Assembly (NCBI GenBank): GCA_016201285.1
Contig: JACQDE010000069.1
Location: forward strand, 1-64,000
DNA length: 64,000 nucleotides
Source: Acidobacteriota bacterium
GTDB lineage: Bacteria > Acidobacteriota > Terriglobia > Acidiferrales > UBA7541
Direction: 5' to 3'
Each line of letters opens with the position of its first letter. Within the stretch, counting starts at the first letter, position 1. A program made the position numbers and the translations under genes. Under the pieces are notes generated by a model. That model did no database searches, was not told the origin of the DNA, and worked only from the letters and a program-made list of their open reading frames with translations. Shown here in pieces: positions 1 through 9,029 of the stretch.

Positions 1-1435
1 CCAGCGTGGAAAACGGCCACAGTCCGGAGCTGAACCAGGTGTCGAGGACGTCGGGGTCCTGCGTAATCTTCGCGCTGCCGCAGGACGAGCATTTTTCCGG
101 CATGCCCGCGGCCTGCGCGCGGCCGTTGACGATTTCCACCCAGCTATGCAGGGCCGGGGTCATGCCCCTGCAGTCTGCGCAGTGCCAGATGGGAATGCGG
201 TGGCCCCACCAGAGCTGGCGTGAAATGCACCAGTCGCGGATGTTCTCCATCCAGTTGAGATAAATGGTTTTCTGATTTTCCGGGACGACGGGGATCATGC
301 CTTCGCGAACTATTTTGATGGCATCTTCGGCCAGCGGCCTCATTTTGCAGAACCACTGCGTGGAGACGCGGGGCTCGACCACGGTCTTACAGCGGTCGCA
401 CACGCCGACGGAGTGCGTGTGGTTGACGATTTTTTCGAGCAGGCCTTGCGCTGTGAGCGTGGCGACAATTTCTTTGCGCGCGGCAAAGCGTTCCATGCCC
501 GCGTATGCGCCGGCCGCGGCGGTGAGCGTGCCGTCGTCGCTCATGATGTCCACTTCGGGCAGATTGTGGCGCTTGCCCAACTCGAAGTCGTTGGGGTCGT
601 GCGCCGGCGTGACTTTTACTGCGCCGGTGCCGAACTCGCGGTCCACCATGGCGTCGGCGACGACAGGAATTTCTCGGTCCATCAGCGGCAGGCGAACATT
701 CTTGCCGATGAGATGGCGGTAGCGCTCGTCGTCAGGGTGAACCGCGACGGCGGTGTCGCCCAGCATAGTTTCGGGGCGGGTGGTAGCGACGGTGACAGAT
801 TCACTCGACCCGGCAACGCGATAGCGAATGAACCAGAGATGCCCCTGGCGTTCCTGGTGCGCGGTCTCGAGGTCGCTCAACGCGGTCATGCAGCGCGGGC
901 ACCAGTTGACCATGTAGCGCCCGCGGTAGATAAGTCCCTCGTGATAGAGACGCAAGAAAGCTTCGAGCACGGCGCGGTAGAGCGGCGGGTCGAGCGTGAA
1001 GCGCTCGCGCGACCAATCGCAAGAGGCGCCGAGGCGGATCATCTGTTTCTTGATGGTGCCGCCGCTCTGCGCCTTCCACTCCCAGACGCGGCGCTCGAAT
1101 TCTTGGCGGCCCAGTTGTTTCCGCGAAAGGCCCTCGGCGGCGAGCAAGCGCTCCACGACCACCTGGGTGGCGATTCCGGCGTGGTCCATGCCCGGTAGCC
1201 AGAGCGTGTTGTGGCCGCGCATGCGGTGCCATCGCACCAGCGTGTCAATCTGGGTGTGCTCGAGCATGTGGCCGATGTGAATCGAGCCGGTAACGTTGGG
1301 CGGGGGAATGACGATAGAAAAGGCGGGTCCCGGCGCGCTAGCGTCGGCACGGAACAGTTCGTCCGCCACCCACTTTTGCGCCCAGCGCATTTCGATTTCC
1401 TGCGGTTCGTACGCCTTGGGTATCTCTCGCGCCAT
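1..1435 (-). CDS. valS: Valyl-tRNA synthetase, N-terminal part (cut by window start)
   Basis: Charges tRNA-Val with valine in the cytoplasm (class I synthetase). The ATG at 1435 opens a frame reading MAREIPKAYEPQEIEMRWAQ, the usual ValRS N-terminus. The HIGH signature is at residues 53-56, preceded by PPPNVTGS. Next come the catalytic-domain zinc-like motif WCPRCMTALSD and the editing (CP1) domain with TTRPETMLGD, then WWGHRIPIW and DVLDTWFSSGLWPFS. About 478 codons are present; the KMSKS loop and tRNA-binding C-terminus lie beyond base 1. No Shine-Dalgarno precedes the ATG, but a strong promoter lies about 85 bases upstream. Identification is certain; only the 3' end is missing. Confidence 0.97.
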   Translation of the reverse strand, partial: MAREIPKAYEPQEIEMRWAQKWVADELFRADASAPGPAFSIVIPPPNVTGSIHIGHMLEHTQIDTLVRWHRMRGHNTLWLPGMDHAGIATQVVVERLLAAEGLSRKQLGRQEFERRVWEWKAQSGGTIKKQMIRLGASCDWSRERFTLDPPLYRAVLEAFLRLYHEGLIYRGRYMVNWCPRCMTALSDLETAHQERQGHLWFIRYRVAGSSESVTVATTRPETMLGDTAVAVHPDDERYRHLIGKNVRLPLMDREIPVVADAMVDREFGTGAVKVTPAHDPNDFELGKRHNLPEVDIMSDDGTLTAAAGAYAGMERFAARKEIVATLTAQGLLEKIVNHTHSVGVCDRCKTVVEPRVSTQWFCKMRPLAEDAIKIVREGMIPVVPENQKTIYLNWMENIRDWCISRQLWWGHRIPIWHCADCRGMTPALHSWVEIVNGRAQAAGMPEKCSSCGSAKITQDPDVLDTWFSSGLWPFSTL

Positions 1436-1521
1436 ATAGTGTCGGGTGGGCTCCGTCGGATTCTGCCGCAGCGACCGAGCGCGCCACACCGCGGCGCACC
1501 TGCGCGGCGAATAAACTCCTT

Positions 1522-1551
1522 ACTATAGGGGGCAACACTTCACAGCGTCAA
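1522..1551 (-). promoter_or_regulatory. Predicted sigma70 promoter of valS
   Basis: On the minus strand TTGACG (1551-1546) and TATAGT (1527-1522) are separated by 18 bases; each matches consensus at five of six positions. Transcription would start near 1515, leaving a leader of about 80 bases before the valS ATG at 1435. Confidence 0.7.
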
Positions 1552-1579
1552 TTGCGGGTTGCCAGAGGGGCAGCAGAGG

Positions 1580-3094
1580 CTACTGCTTGTCTTCCATCTC
1601 GCGGGCGACAAGCGCCTCGACGATGGGGCGAAGAATGTCGCGAGTGATCTGGTCGAGCACACCGCGCTGGAGCCGGGCGATGACCTTTTCGACGATGGCA
1701 TCCACCGCCGCAGGGTCCATGTGCGGACGAGCAAACGCGTCTGTGTTTCCAGTGAACGAGGGCGGAGGCGCCTGACCACGGGTCGGAGGGGCGGTTTCGA
1801 ACGGACGCGCAACCTTGGGGATTTCAAGAGCTGGCGGAACGATCTGCTCGGGCGCGGGCGCTGGCTCGACAAAAGCAACGGGTGGCGGGGCGGGGGGCTC
1901 AGGCGCGGGAGGCAGAGCCATCGGTTCCGCGACGGGCGGGATCGCGATCTCTTCCATTGCGGGGATTGAAAACCCTTGCACCGGCATTTCGGAGACGTCC
2001 ACTTGGGGCGATTGCGCGGCGGGCATCACCGGCGCCGCAGCCATTTCCATCGCGGGAGCTTCCGCAGCAGGCGAGGCCGCTGAGCTCATGAACTCAACCG
2101 GGGATGTGGCCAGTTCGGGGAGCGGGCCCGAGTCCACCAATGAGGGCGCATCAGCGGATGATTCTTCGGTGACCAGTTCGATTGGTTCGCTCGAACCAAA
2201 TTCCACTTTGATGGGAGGTTCGTCGGGCGTCGGTTCTTTCGCTGGGACTTCGATGCCGCCCCACTGAGGCGCTTCAGGCTCAGCGACCGTTTCAGCGGGA
2301 GCGGCAGCAGCGGCCGGTTCTTCAGGAGCGGAATCCAACGCGCCCCAGGACGGAGCTTCGGGGGCGGCCGCCGGAGCATGCTCCTCGCTGATTTCCTCTT
2401 CCTCTTCTTGCGCGCCAGCAAACTGGATGTCCGGGACGCTGGAGGCGCGGAAGCCAGAGGCCTCCGCCCGCGGACCCTCTTCTACGACTTTTGGTCCCTC
2501 CTCCACCGGAGTTTCAAGGAGTTCGCCGAAAGCCATCGCTTCCGAGCCTTCTCCGAACTCGATGCGCGCCGGGCGCACGGCGTATTCTTCCTGTTCGGGC
2601 TCGGCCGCCGGTGCGGGCGCAACCGTGCCCTTGCCGATCAGGCCATTCATCTCATCCGCAGAGAGCTCGATGGTGTCGCTGACTTTTGGTCCGGCTTCTT
2701 TCTTTTCCCCAGCGGGACGCGCTTGCGCGGACTTCTCGATCATAGCGCGCACCATCTGGATGAGGTCGTCGGGCGGATCGAATGGTTTTTTCAGCAGGCC
2801 GTCGGCGCGCACGCGCTTCACTTCGTGCTGGTCGATAGGGTCGAAGGCGCCAACGAGGAGCACGACGGGAATGTGGGCGAAGCGCTGGTCGTTCTTCACG
2901 AAGTCGCAGACTTCGTAGCCGTTGCGCACGGGCATGAAGACGTCGGCCAGCACGAGATCGGGCAGGAGTTCCGGCAGCTTTTTTACGGCTGCTTCACCGT
3001 GGCCCACACCAACGACCTCGATGCCCTGACCTTTCAGGGCTTCTTCCACCTTTTTCGGGATGCTGCGATTGTCGTCTGCGACCAGGATCTTCAC
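1580..3094 (-). CDS. Response-regulator receiver protein with long Pro/Ala-rich linker and C-terminal helical domain
   Basis: A 504-residue protein with an N-terminal CheY-like receiver (about 1-120): acidic pair D7/D8, phosphoacceptor D51 in LVLADVFMP and K103 in LLKKPF. The conserved Thr/Ser expected 30 residues after D51 is V81 (LLVGAF), so switching may be unusual. Residues 130-430 are a low-complexity linker rich in Pro, Ala and Glu. The last 50 residues (from about MDPAAVDAIVEKVIARL) form a predicted amphipathic helical domain. No DNA-binding domain is visible, so a protein-interaction output is inferred. The start is a GTG with a good GAGGGAG eight bases upstream. It sits between valS and bamD on the same strand. 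Confidence 0.85.
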   Translation of the reverse strand: MKILVADDNRSIPKKVEEALKGQGIEVVGVGHGEAAVKKLPELLPDLVLADVFMPVRNGYEVCDFVKNDQRFAHIPVVLLVGAFDPIDQHEVKRVRADGLLKKPFDPPDDLIQMVRAMIEKSAQARPAGEKKEAGPKVSDTIELSADEMNGLIGKGTVAPAPAAEPEQEEYAVRPARIEFGEGSEAMAFGELLETPVEEGPKVVEEGPRAEASGFRASSVPDIQFAGAQEEEEEISEEHAPAAAPEAPSWGALDSAPEEPAAAAAPAETVAEPEAPQWGGIEVPAKEPTPDEPPIKVEFGSSEPIELVTEESSADAPSLVDSGPLPELATSPVEFMSSAASPAAEAPAMEMAAAPVMPAAQSPQVDVSEMPVQGFSIPAMEEIAIPPVAEPMALPPAPEPPAPPPVAFVEPAPAPEQIVPPALEIPKVARPFETAPPTRGQAPPPSFTGNTDAFARPHMDPAAVDAIVEKVIARLQRGVLDQITRDILRPIVEALVAREMEDKQ

Positions 3095-3151
3095 CCGGCG
3101 CTCCCTCAGATCATGCGAGACGTGGGCTGCCGTCCGCAGAGTGTGCCGCTA

Positions 3152-3180
3152 TTGGTAACACCTTACCGCGGGCGAGTCAA
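3152..3180 (-). promoter_or_regulatory. Possible promoter of the receiver gene
   Basis: Minus-strand TTGACT (3180-3175) and TACCAA (3157-3152) lie 17 bases apart. The -35 is good and the -10 poor (three of six). The 170-base gap 3095-3264 has no other visible feature. Confidence 0.35.
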
Positions 3181-3264
3181 CCGGAAGCCACGCAGACGCG
3201 CGGAAAAACGACAAACGCAAGAGGGGAAACAGCCAAGAGCCGCACCGGGGCAGAGGGGGGAAAC

Positions 3265-4545
3265 TTACCAGGGGAGAATCTTGCGAATGCCTTTTTTCTT
3301 CTTACTAGAGGATTCTTTCTTTTCCTTTTCTTTTTTCGCTTTTTCCGCGTCTTTCGTGCTCTTTTCCGATGTGCCGGCCGGTTTGACGGACTCCGGCGCG
3401 GGAGGCTGGGGCTGGGCCGCGGAAGGCTGCGATGTGCTTGGGGAGGCAGCGCCAGGGGCGGTGCTCACCGTGCTGACGGGCCCGCCGGGAGTGGCGGCAC
3501 CGCCCGTGGCCTTGCTGCCGGAGACGCTTAAGTTCCCGCCGGCAACGAGCGATTCGCCCCCCATGGCCTCGCTAGGGGGGGTCATGTTGGGCTTGCCCGC
3601 GCGCGCGGCCGAAGTCACGTCGGGACCGGTCTTGAACATGCCCAGGACGCTCCGGGCGAGGCTGGCTTTTTCCCGCCCCATCTCCTTCTCTTTCTGGAGG
3701 CGCGCGAGCGCGTCGGGACTGGGCTGGGGCACCGGCACGTTCATCTTGACGAGTCTCTGCTTGGCGTCGCTAACGTAGGAGGAGAGCGGGTAATCCTGCA
3801 CGATGCGGCTGTAATAGCGCGGCGCCAGATGCTGAGTCTTCTCGGATCGCGCCAGCGCCTCCGCGAGCATCCAGAGGGCGCGGTCGGCCTGACTGTAAAG
3901 CGGGTAGCGGTCCACGATTTCGGAGAGGCGCAGGACGGCGGCGCGGCGGGCGTTGTCGGTATCTTTCAGGAAGTAGAAACGCGCGATGCGGAAGTCACCC
4001 TCGGCCAGCACTTCCTGCACTTCGCGGAGGCGCTGTTCGGCCTCCGGGTTGAGCTTGTTCTCGGGATAGCGGAGTAGAAACTCCTGGAATTCCTGCTCGG
4101 CCATTTTGGCATGAGTGCGGTCGCGGTCGGGTTTCTCCATGCGGCGGAAGTGCGCCATGCCGATGCGGTACTGGGCGTAGGCGGCCTCGTCGAGGAATTC
4201 AAAAAAGGTTCTGAAATCCTTGTACTCGGCAACGGCCTGCGTCAGGCTGCTGGAGGTACCTTCGTCATAGAAGGAATCGGCGGTGGCCAGTTTGGCCTTG
4301 GCCAGGTATTCGCTGTCCGGGTAGGTGTTGATCAGGGTTTGGAGCGTGATACGGCCGATTTCGTGCCGGCCCTTTTTCAGGTCGGCCATTGCCTGCTCGT
4401 AGAGGATCTTGTCCGGCTCGGCGGACTGGCTGAAATCGGGCGCGGTTTTCTTTGTCTTGCCCTTGCCGAAACAGCCGCTCAGCAAAAGACACGCCAGCAG
4501 CACCGCGGCAAGGGGCCTCAATTTGTAAGGGGCGTTGAGTGTCAT
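3265..4545 (-). CDS. bamD: BamD-like outer-membrane assembly lipoprotein (TPR)
   Basis: A lipoprotein of 426 residues: signal peptide with lipobox LLSGC (lipidated Cys25), then a BamD/YfiO-type domain (about 40-285) made of TPR-like repeats such as KGRHEIGRITLQTLINTYP and QEFQEFLLRYPENKLNPEA. BamD family members act in the BAM complex that inserts beta-barrel proteins. Usual family length is about 245, so the 140-residue Ser/Pro/Ala-rich extension with a Lys/Glu-rich end (KKEKEKKESSSKKKKG) is extra. The ATG overlaps the rpe stop by one base (TGATG), implying coupling. BamD assignment rests on the domain pattern; a related TPR lipoprotein is the alternative. Confidence 0.85.
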   Translation of the reverse strand: MTLNAPYKLRPLAAVLLACLLLSGCFGKGKTKKTAPDFSQSAEPDKILYEQAMADLKKGRHEIGRITLQTLINTYPDSEYLAKAKLATADSFYDEGTSSSLTQAVAEYKDFRTFFEFLDEAAYAQYRIGMAHFRRMEKPDRDRTHAKMAEQEFQEFLLRYPENKLNPEAEQRLREVQEVLAEGDFRIARFYFLKDTDNARRAAVLRLSEIVDRYPLYSQADRALWMLAEALARSEKTQHLAPRYYSRIVQDYPLSSYVSDAKQRLVKMNVPVPQPSPDALARLQKEKEMGREKASLARSVLGMFKTGPDVTSAARAGKPNMTPPSEAMGGESLVAGGNLSVSGSKATGGAATPGGPVSTVSTAPGAASPSTSQPSAAQPQPPAPESVKPAGTSEKSTKDAEKAKKEKEKKESSSKKKKGIRKILPW

Positions 4546-5234
4546 CAGACTTTCTGCGCCAGCGCCTCGCTGGCCATCTGCCGCATCCGGCGGACCGCTT
4601 CGGCCGGATCGGGCGTGTGGAAGACCGAGGTTCCGGCCACAATGATTTCCGCGCCCGCGCGAACGGCCTCGGCGACGTTGTCCGGTCCCAGGCCGCCATC
4701 CACTTCGATGCGGTAATCGTAATTATAGCGCGAGCGGAGTTCCTTGAGCTGACGAAGTTTTTCGAGCGAGCCGGGGATGAACTTCTGTCCGCCAAAGCCC
4801 GGGTTCACGCTCATCACCAGCACGAAGTCCACCGCGGGCAGCACCTCGCTGAGCGCGGCCACGGGAGTGGCCGGGTTGATCACCACGCCGGCCTCGATGT
4901 CGCGCTCCTGAATCGCCGCCAGCACCCGATCGAGATGCGGCGTCGCTTCCTGGTGCACTGAAATCATGTCCGCCCCGGCGTCCGCAAAAGCCTCCACGTA
5001 GCGCTCGGGCGCCGCAATCATCAGATGCACATCCAGTACCAGAGTGGTTGCTTTGCGGAGAGAAGAAACCACGGGGACGCCGATGGAAATATTGGGCACG
5101 AAGTGGCCGTCCATCACGTCCACATGCAACATGCGCGCGCCGCCGCGCTCCACGGCGGCAATGTCCTCGCCCAAGCGGGCGAAGTTGGCGGCAAGGACAG
5201 ACGGCGCAATCTCAACTGTGGGAATGCTCATCAC
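4545..5234 (-). CDS. rpe: Ribulose-phosphate 3-epimerase
   Basis: Interconverts ribulose 5-phosphate and xylulose 5-phosphate in the pentose phosphate pathway. The 229-residue TIM barrel has the expected family motifs: IAPSVLAANF, HVDVMDGHFVPN, LDVHLMI, VLVMSVNPGFGGQKF and RIEVDGGLG, carrying the metal-binding His/Asp residues. Full length with normal N- and C-termini. It lies 35 bases downstream of the PASTA gene and overlaps bamD by one base, so it is probably part of the aroC-def-fmt-rsmB minus-strand operon. The start could be either of the first two Met codons (5234 or 5231). Confidence 0.97.
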   Translation of the reverse strand: MMSIPTVEIAPSVLAANFARLGEDIAAVERGGARMLHVDVMDGHFVPNISIGVPVVSSLRKATTLVLDVHLMIAAPERYVEAFADAGADMISVHQEATPHLDRVLAAIQERDIEAGVVINPATPVAALSEVLPAVDFVLVMSVNPGFGGQKFIPGSLEKLRQLKELRSRYNYDYRIEVDGGLGPDNVAEAVRAGAEIIVAGTSVFHTPDPAEAVRRMRQMASEALAQKV

Positions 5235-5269
5235 TCGAAGGGAAATCTTAACACAGCCTGCGCCACGCC

Positions 5270-5992
5270 CTACTCAACAACTTGCAGCTCGACGTTCGTG
5301 CCAGCAACAACCCTGGCGCCCCGCGGCGGAACTTGGAAGACCACGCCTTTGGGCTGCTCCGGCGACACGGCAAAGGAAATCTTCGCCAGGTGCAGACCTG
5401 CAGCGCCAATGCGGCGCTGCGCCTCGGCCAGCGGAAGGCCGGCCAGATCGGGCATTACGTATTCCGCCGGGCGCTCGCCCAGGGAGACCAGAAGGTTGAC
5501 GCGCGGGCTGCCGGTGTTGGTGGCTAACGGCGGCGGGTTTTGCAGCACGATCTCGTCGAGGGCATGATCGGGCAGGTACACGCTGGAAATTTCGCCCACC
5601 TGCAAGCCGGCGCGCAGCAATTCGATTCGCGCGGAGCGCACGGTTTCGCCGACGAGCGCCGGAACGGAAACCTTCTGCGGGCCGAGGCTCAGCACGACGT
5701 GGGCGCGCTGCTGTACCTTCACGCGGCTGCCCGCCGGGGGACTCTGGCGCACAACGTAGTCCGCGGGGAGTTCGCTATAGACACGATCGGCGATTTTCAT
5801 GCCAAGCCGGCGTGAATCGAGAAGGGTCTGCGCGTCGCCCGCCTTGAGGCTCACGAGTTTCGGAACTTCAACTTCGCGGCCCTGTATGGCGAACCGAATG
5901 GCGGTGATGGCGCTAAGGAACGCCACGGCCAGCAGAATGAAGACCCGCAGACCGATGCGCGCGTAAGACTCGACTTTTTCGCCGAGCGTCAT
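5270..5992 (-). CDS. Membrane-anchored stand-alone PASTA-domain protein
   Basis: A 240-residue protein with one N-terminal transmembrane segment (about 13-32, VFILLAVAFLSAITAIRFAI) followed by three consecutive PASTA repeats (about 40-105, 106-172, 173-240). These carry VPKLVSLKAGDAQTLLDS, VPALVGETVRSARIELLRAG and MPDLAGLPLAEAQRRIGAAG. PASTA domains usually bind peptidoglycan fragments or muropeptides on Ser/Thr kinases and PBPs; here no kinase or transpeptidase domain is attached, so the role is unknown, probably cell-wall sensing or binding outside the membrane. It lies between rsmB and rpe, a placement also consistent with the PASTA-kinase operons of other phyla. Confidence 0.85.
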   Translation of the reverse strand: MTLGEKVESYARIGLRVFILLAVAFLSAITAIRFAIQGREVEVPKLVSLKAGDAQTLLDSRRLGMKIADRVYSELPADYVVRQSPPAGSRVKVQQRAHVVLSLGPQKVSVPALVGETVRSARIELLRAGLQVGEISSVYLPDHALDEIVLQNPPPLATNTGSPRVNLLVSLGERPAEYVMPDLAGLPLAEAQRRIGAAGLHLAKISFAVSPEQPKGVVFQVPPRGARVVAGTNVELQVVE

Positions 5993-6058
5993 CCCGGATA
6001 TTGTAGCTCATGGCCAGGTGCGGCGTCCGCAGTGGCAGCGAGATTCGGCGAGAATCGC

Positions 6059-7420
6059 CTACTCATGGCGCTGCACAACGACGGCAAAGAAGCCGTCCGT
6101 CCCGTGTTCCGGAGGAAACGTGCGGAACGCACCGTCCGCACTGAAGAGGCGCGCGGTGTCCGCGCCTTCGCGGACGTGGAGCTGCAGCGCATCCATAGAG
6201 GTCATGCGGCGGAAGCCCGGCACGTCCCGCAACGCTTCGTCGAGCACCTGTTCGTTCTCTTCGGGTTCCAGGGAACAAGTTGAGAAGAGCAAGCGCCCGG
6301 CTGGGGCCAGCAGACGTAGCGCATTTCTCAGCAACGCCACCTGACGCTGGTGCAGGTCGGCAAGGTCGCCGGAGCAAAGCCGCCAGCGGATTTCCGGATT
6401 GCGCGCGAGAGTGCCGGTGCCGGAGCAGGGCGCGTCCACCAGAATCCGCTCAAACATTCTTGAGAATGGCAGGGAAGCCGTCCCGTCCAGCGCTACGCGC
6501 GGCACCCAATCAATGCCCAGCCGCTTCATCGTCTGTTCCATTGCCCGCAGCCGGTGCGCATGGAGGTCCGCGGCAATGACGAGCGCCTGATCGCCTGTCG
6601 CCCGCGCCAGGGCCGCCGTCTTTCCTCCCGGCGCCGCACAAAGATCCAGGGCGGCCTGTCCCGGCCTCGCGTCCAGCAGCAATGCCACCATTTGGGATGC
6701 TTCGTCCTGCATCGAGATCCATCCCCGCCGGAATGCTCTGGTCGCCGCCGGATTCCCCCCGCGCATCGTAATCGCCGAGGCCAGCCACTGCCCCGGCTCC
6801 ACCCTCATCCCCGCTTGCGTCAGCTCTTGGAGAATCTCTTGGCGTCGGTCAGGCTGGTGAATCACGCACGTCAGCGCCGGCGCGCGGTTGTTCGCTTCGA
6901 GGAGAGCTACGGTGCGGGTTTCGCCGAAGCGCGCGAGCCAGCGGGCAACCATCCAGTCTGGGTGGGAGTGCAGGAGACCCAAACGGGTTTCCGGCACCAG
7001 ACCTGGCGGCACCAGTTTTTCAGCTTCTTCGCGAGGCGCTTTGCGCAGGACAGCGTTTACCAGCGAAGCAGCCGAGCGCTTCCGCGCCGCTTTCACCAGC
7101 TCGACGGATTCGTTCACGGCGGCAGAGGGAGGCACGCGCGTGAGAAAGCGGAGCTGGTACAGACCCAGGCGCAACGCCAGCAGGACTTCGAGATCGAGAC
7201 CGGCGAGGGGCTTGCCTGTCTGGCGCTCGATGACGAAGTCCAGCAGCCGCTGCCAGCGGAGCACGCCCAGCGTCAGCTCAGTTGCCAACGCCGCGTCTTC
7301 GCGCTTGATTGGAGCGCGGGTATCGCTCAGAACCGCGTGCAGGAGTTCGCCGGAATATGCAGTTTCGGCTTCAACCCGCCGCAGGATGTCAAACGCGATG
7401 CGCCGCGCCGCAGTCACCAT
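6059..7420 (-). CDS. rsmB: 16S rRNA (cytosine-967-C5)-methyltransferase
   Basis: A 453-residue RsmB/Sun protein. Residues 1-140 are the NusB-like RNA-binding domain (ARRIAFDILRRVEAETAYSG). A short linker leads to the Rossmann methyltransferase domain with the SAM motif DLCAAPGGKT, the catalytic DAPCSGTGTLARNPEIRW and the second Cys in FSTCSLEPEENE. The protein methylates C967 of 16S rRNA using SAM. Length and both catalytic cysteines are normal. It follows fmt, as in many bacteria (def-fmt-rsmB), with a 93-base gap holding a tandem decamer, and precedes the PASTA gene by 66 bases. Confidence 0.96.
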   Translation of the reverse strand: MVTAARRIAFDILRRVEAETAYSGELLHAVLSDTRAPIKREDAALATELTLGVLRWQRLLDFVIERQTGKPLAGLDLEVLLALRLGLYQLRFLTRVPPSAAVNESVELVKAARKRSAASLVNAVLRKAPREEAEKLVPPGLVPETRLGLLHSHPDWMVARWLARFGETRTVALLEANNRAPALTCVIHQPDRRQEILQELTQAGMRVEPGQWLASAITMRGGNPAATRAFRRGWISMQDEASQMVALLLDARPGQAALDLCAAPGGKTAALARATGDQALVIAADLHAHRLRAMEQTMKRLGIDWVPRVALDGTASLPFSRMFERILVDAPCSGTGTLARNPEIRWRLCSGDLADLHQRQVALLRNALRLLAPAGRLLFSTCSLEPEENEQVLDEALRDVPGFRRMTSMDALQLHVREGADTARLFSADGAFRTFPPEHGTDGFFAVVVQRHE

Positions 7421-7438
7421 TGCGAGAAGAGTTTAACC

Positions 7439-7458
7439 GCAGATGAACGCAGATGAAC
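7439..7458. repeat. Tandem decamer GCAGATGAAC x2
   Basis: Two perfect adjacent copies of GCAGATGAAC lie in the 93-base gap between fmt and rsmB. Similar short direct repeats are common between genes in many GC-rich genomes; function unknown. Confidence 0.6.
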
Positions 7459-7513
7459 ACAGCACGAATTCGGGGAGCGCGGCGGGAGGGCGAGTTCATC
7501 TGGGAAAGGTAAT

Positions 7514-8446
7514 CTATCGTCCAAAGCTGTCGCCCGGTTCAAGCCGGGCGCCGTTGGCCCAGTCGCGGACGGGAATGCGTTTCTTGCCTTCAAGCTGGAC
7601 GTGATCCAGTCGCAGCCAAGTTCCGTGGCCGCAGGCAACAAATATGGCGCCGCTGGCCGTGGCCAGCGTGCCAGGTTGTGTCATATCGGGTTTTGTCTCA
7701 GGGCGGCCCCAAATGTGGCAGATGTGCCTGCGGAATGTGGTGAAGGCGCCGGGCCAGGGATCGAGCCCGCGGATGCGGTTGTAGATTTGCGGCGCCGGTT
7801 GCGACCAGTCGATCTGGCCGTCTTCTTTTTTCAGCATGGGCGCGGGAGTGGCCTGCGAGTGGTCCTGCGGAACGGGCGCGATTTCTCCACGGGCGAATTT
7901 GCGAAGGGTTTCGACCATGAGGTCGGGGCCGGCCGCGGCCATGCGGCGGGCGAGTTCGGGCGCGGTTTCGCCGGGTCCGATGTCTGTCTCCCAGCGCAGG
8001 AGCGTGGGGCCGGTGTCCATGCCGGGATCAATGCGCATGGTGGTGAGGCCGGTACGCATCTCGCCATTGACGATGGCCCAGTTGATGGGCGCGGCGCCGC
8101 GGTATTTGGGGAGCAGGGAAGCATGCAGGTTGATCCAGCCGAGGCGCGGGATGTCGAGCAAGCGCGCCGGAACGATCTGTCCATAGGCGATGATGACGAC
8201 GGCATCGGGCGCAGCACGTTTGAAAAATTCAAACGCCGAATCGGATTTGATTTTCTCGGGCTGGAAGACGTGAATGCCGGCGTCGAGAGAGGCGTCCTTC
8301 ACCGGTGAAGAAGAGACGCCGTGGCCGCGGCCGCGCGGACGGTCGGGCTGCGTGATGACGGTTTCGATGGAGAAGTCCGGCTCGGCAATCAGGCGCTGAA
8401 GTGTGGGCAGCGCGAATTCCGGCGTGCCGCAGAAGACGATGCGCAT
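7514..8446 (-). CDS. fmt: Methionyl-tRNA formyltransferase
   Basis: Formylates initiator Met-tRNA with 10-formyl-tetrahydrofolate. The 310-residue protein begins MRIVFCGTPEFALPTLQRL and carries the catalytic region INLHASLLPKYRGAAPI (Asn/His of the formyltransferase site) and the MDTGPTLL motif. A C-terminal OB-like tRNA-binding domain starts near residue 210. It lies 19 bases downstream of def and upstream of rsmB, the classic def-fmt-rsmB arrangement. Length matches the family (about 310-315). Confidence 0.97.
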   Translation of the reverse strand: MRIVFCGTPEFALPTLQRLIAEPDFSIETVITQPDRPRGRGHGVSSSPVKDASLDAGIHVFQPEKIKSDSAFEFFKRAAPDAVVIIAYGQIVPARLLDIPRLGWINLHASLLPKYRGAAPINWAIVNGEMRTGLTTMRIDPGMDTGPTLLRWETDIGPGETAPELARRMAAAGPDLMVETLRKFARGEIAPVPQDHSQATPAPMLKKEDGQIDWSQPAPQIYNRIRGLDPWPGAFTTFRRHICHIWGRPETKPDMTQPGTLATASGAIFVACGHGTWLRLDHVQLEGKKRIPVRDWANGARLEPGDSFGR

Positions 8447-8465
8447 AGGTGGCTTCGTGAGGGGC

Positions 8466-8975
8466 CTACCAATCTCCGGCCTTCACCAGCTTGCGGATCT
8501 TGCGCTTGATCAGGTCGCGTTTCAGGATGCCGACGTGCTGGATGAAGAGCGTGCCGTTCAGGTGATCGGTCTCATGGCAGAAAGCGCGGGCGAGAAGGCC
8601 CTCGCCGCGCATTTCGAAAATCTGACCGGTGACGTCCTGGGCGCGGACGGTGACGTAGCGCGGGCGGATCACGTTGCCGCGAAAGCCGGGCAGGGAAAGG
8701 CAGCCTTCCTCCTCGCGCTGCTCACCCTCGACGTGAATAATCTCCGGGTTGGCGAGGACGAGTTTTGCCTCGGGGTTCTTTCCCGTGGTGACATCGATCA
8801 CCGCCAGGTGCACGGAGATGCCAATCTGCGGCGCCGCCAGGCCGACGCCCAGGGCCGCGTACATGGATTCGAACATGTCCTCGGCGAGCTTCTTCAGTTC
8901 GTTGTCGAATTTGGTGACGGGGCTGGCCTTTTTCTCCAGCACCGGAGCACCATACTTCACAATCTTGTGGATCAT
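8466..8975 (-). CDS. def: Peptide deformylase
   Basis: Removes the N-formyl group from nascent proteins; a metalloenzyme acting at the ribosome exit. All three family motifs are present in the 169-residue product: GVGLAAPQ (motif 1), EEGCLSLP with the metal Cys (motif 2) and HETDHLNG with the two metal His and catalytic Glu (motif 3). The ATG at 8975 (MIHKIVKYGAP) is chosen because family members start there and GAGAAGAG lies upstream; an in-frame start 48 bases further upstream (9023) is possible. It lies between aroC and fmt. Confidence 0.96.
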   Translation of the reverse strand: MIHKIVKYGAPVLEKKASPVTKFDNELKKLAEDMFESMYAALGVGLAAPQIGISVHLAVIDVTTGKNPEAKLVLANPEIIHVEGEQREEEGCLSLPGFRGNVIRPRYVTVRAQDVTGQIFEMRGEGLLARAFCHETDHLNGTLFIQHVGILKRDLIKRKIRKLVKAGDW

Positions 8976-9029
8976 CGGCCTGTGTCTCTTCTCTGTGATT
9001 GACGTTTTCCCCCGGCGGCTCAAGGGTCC

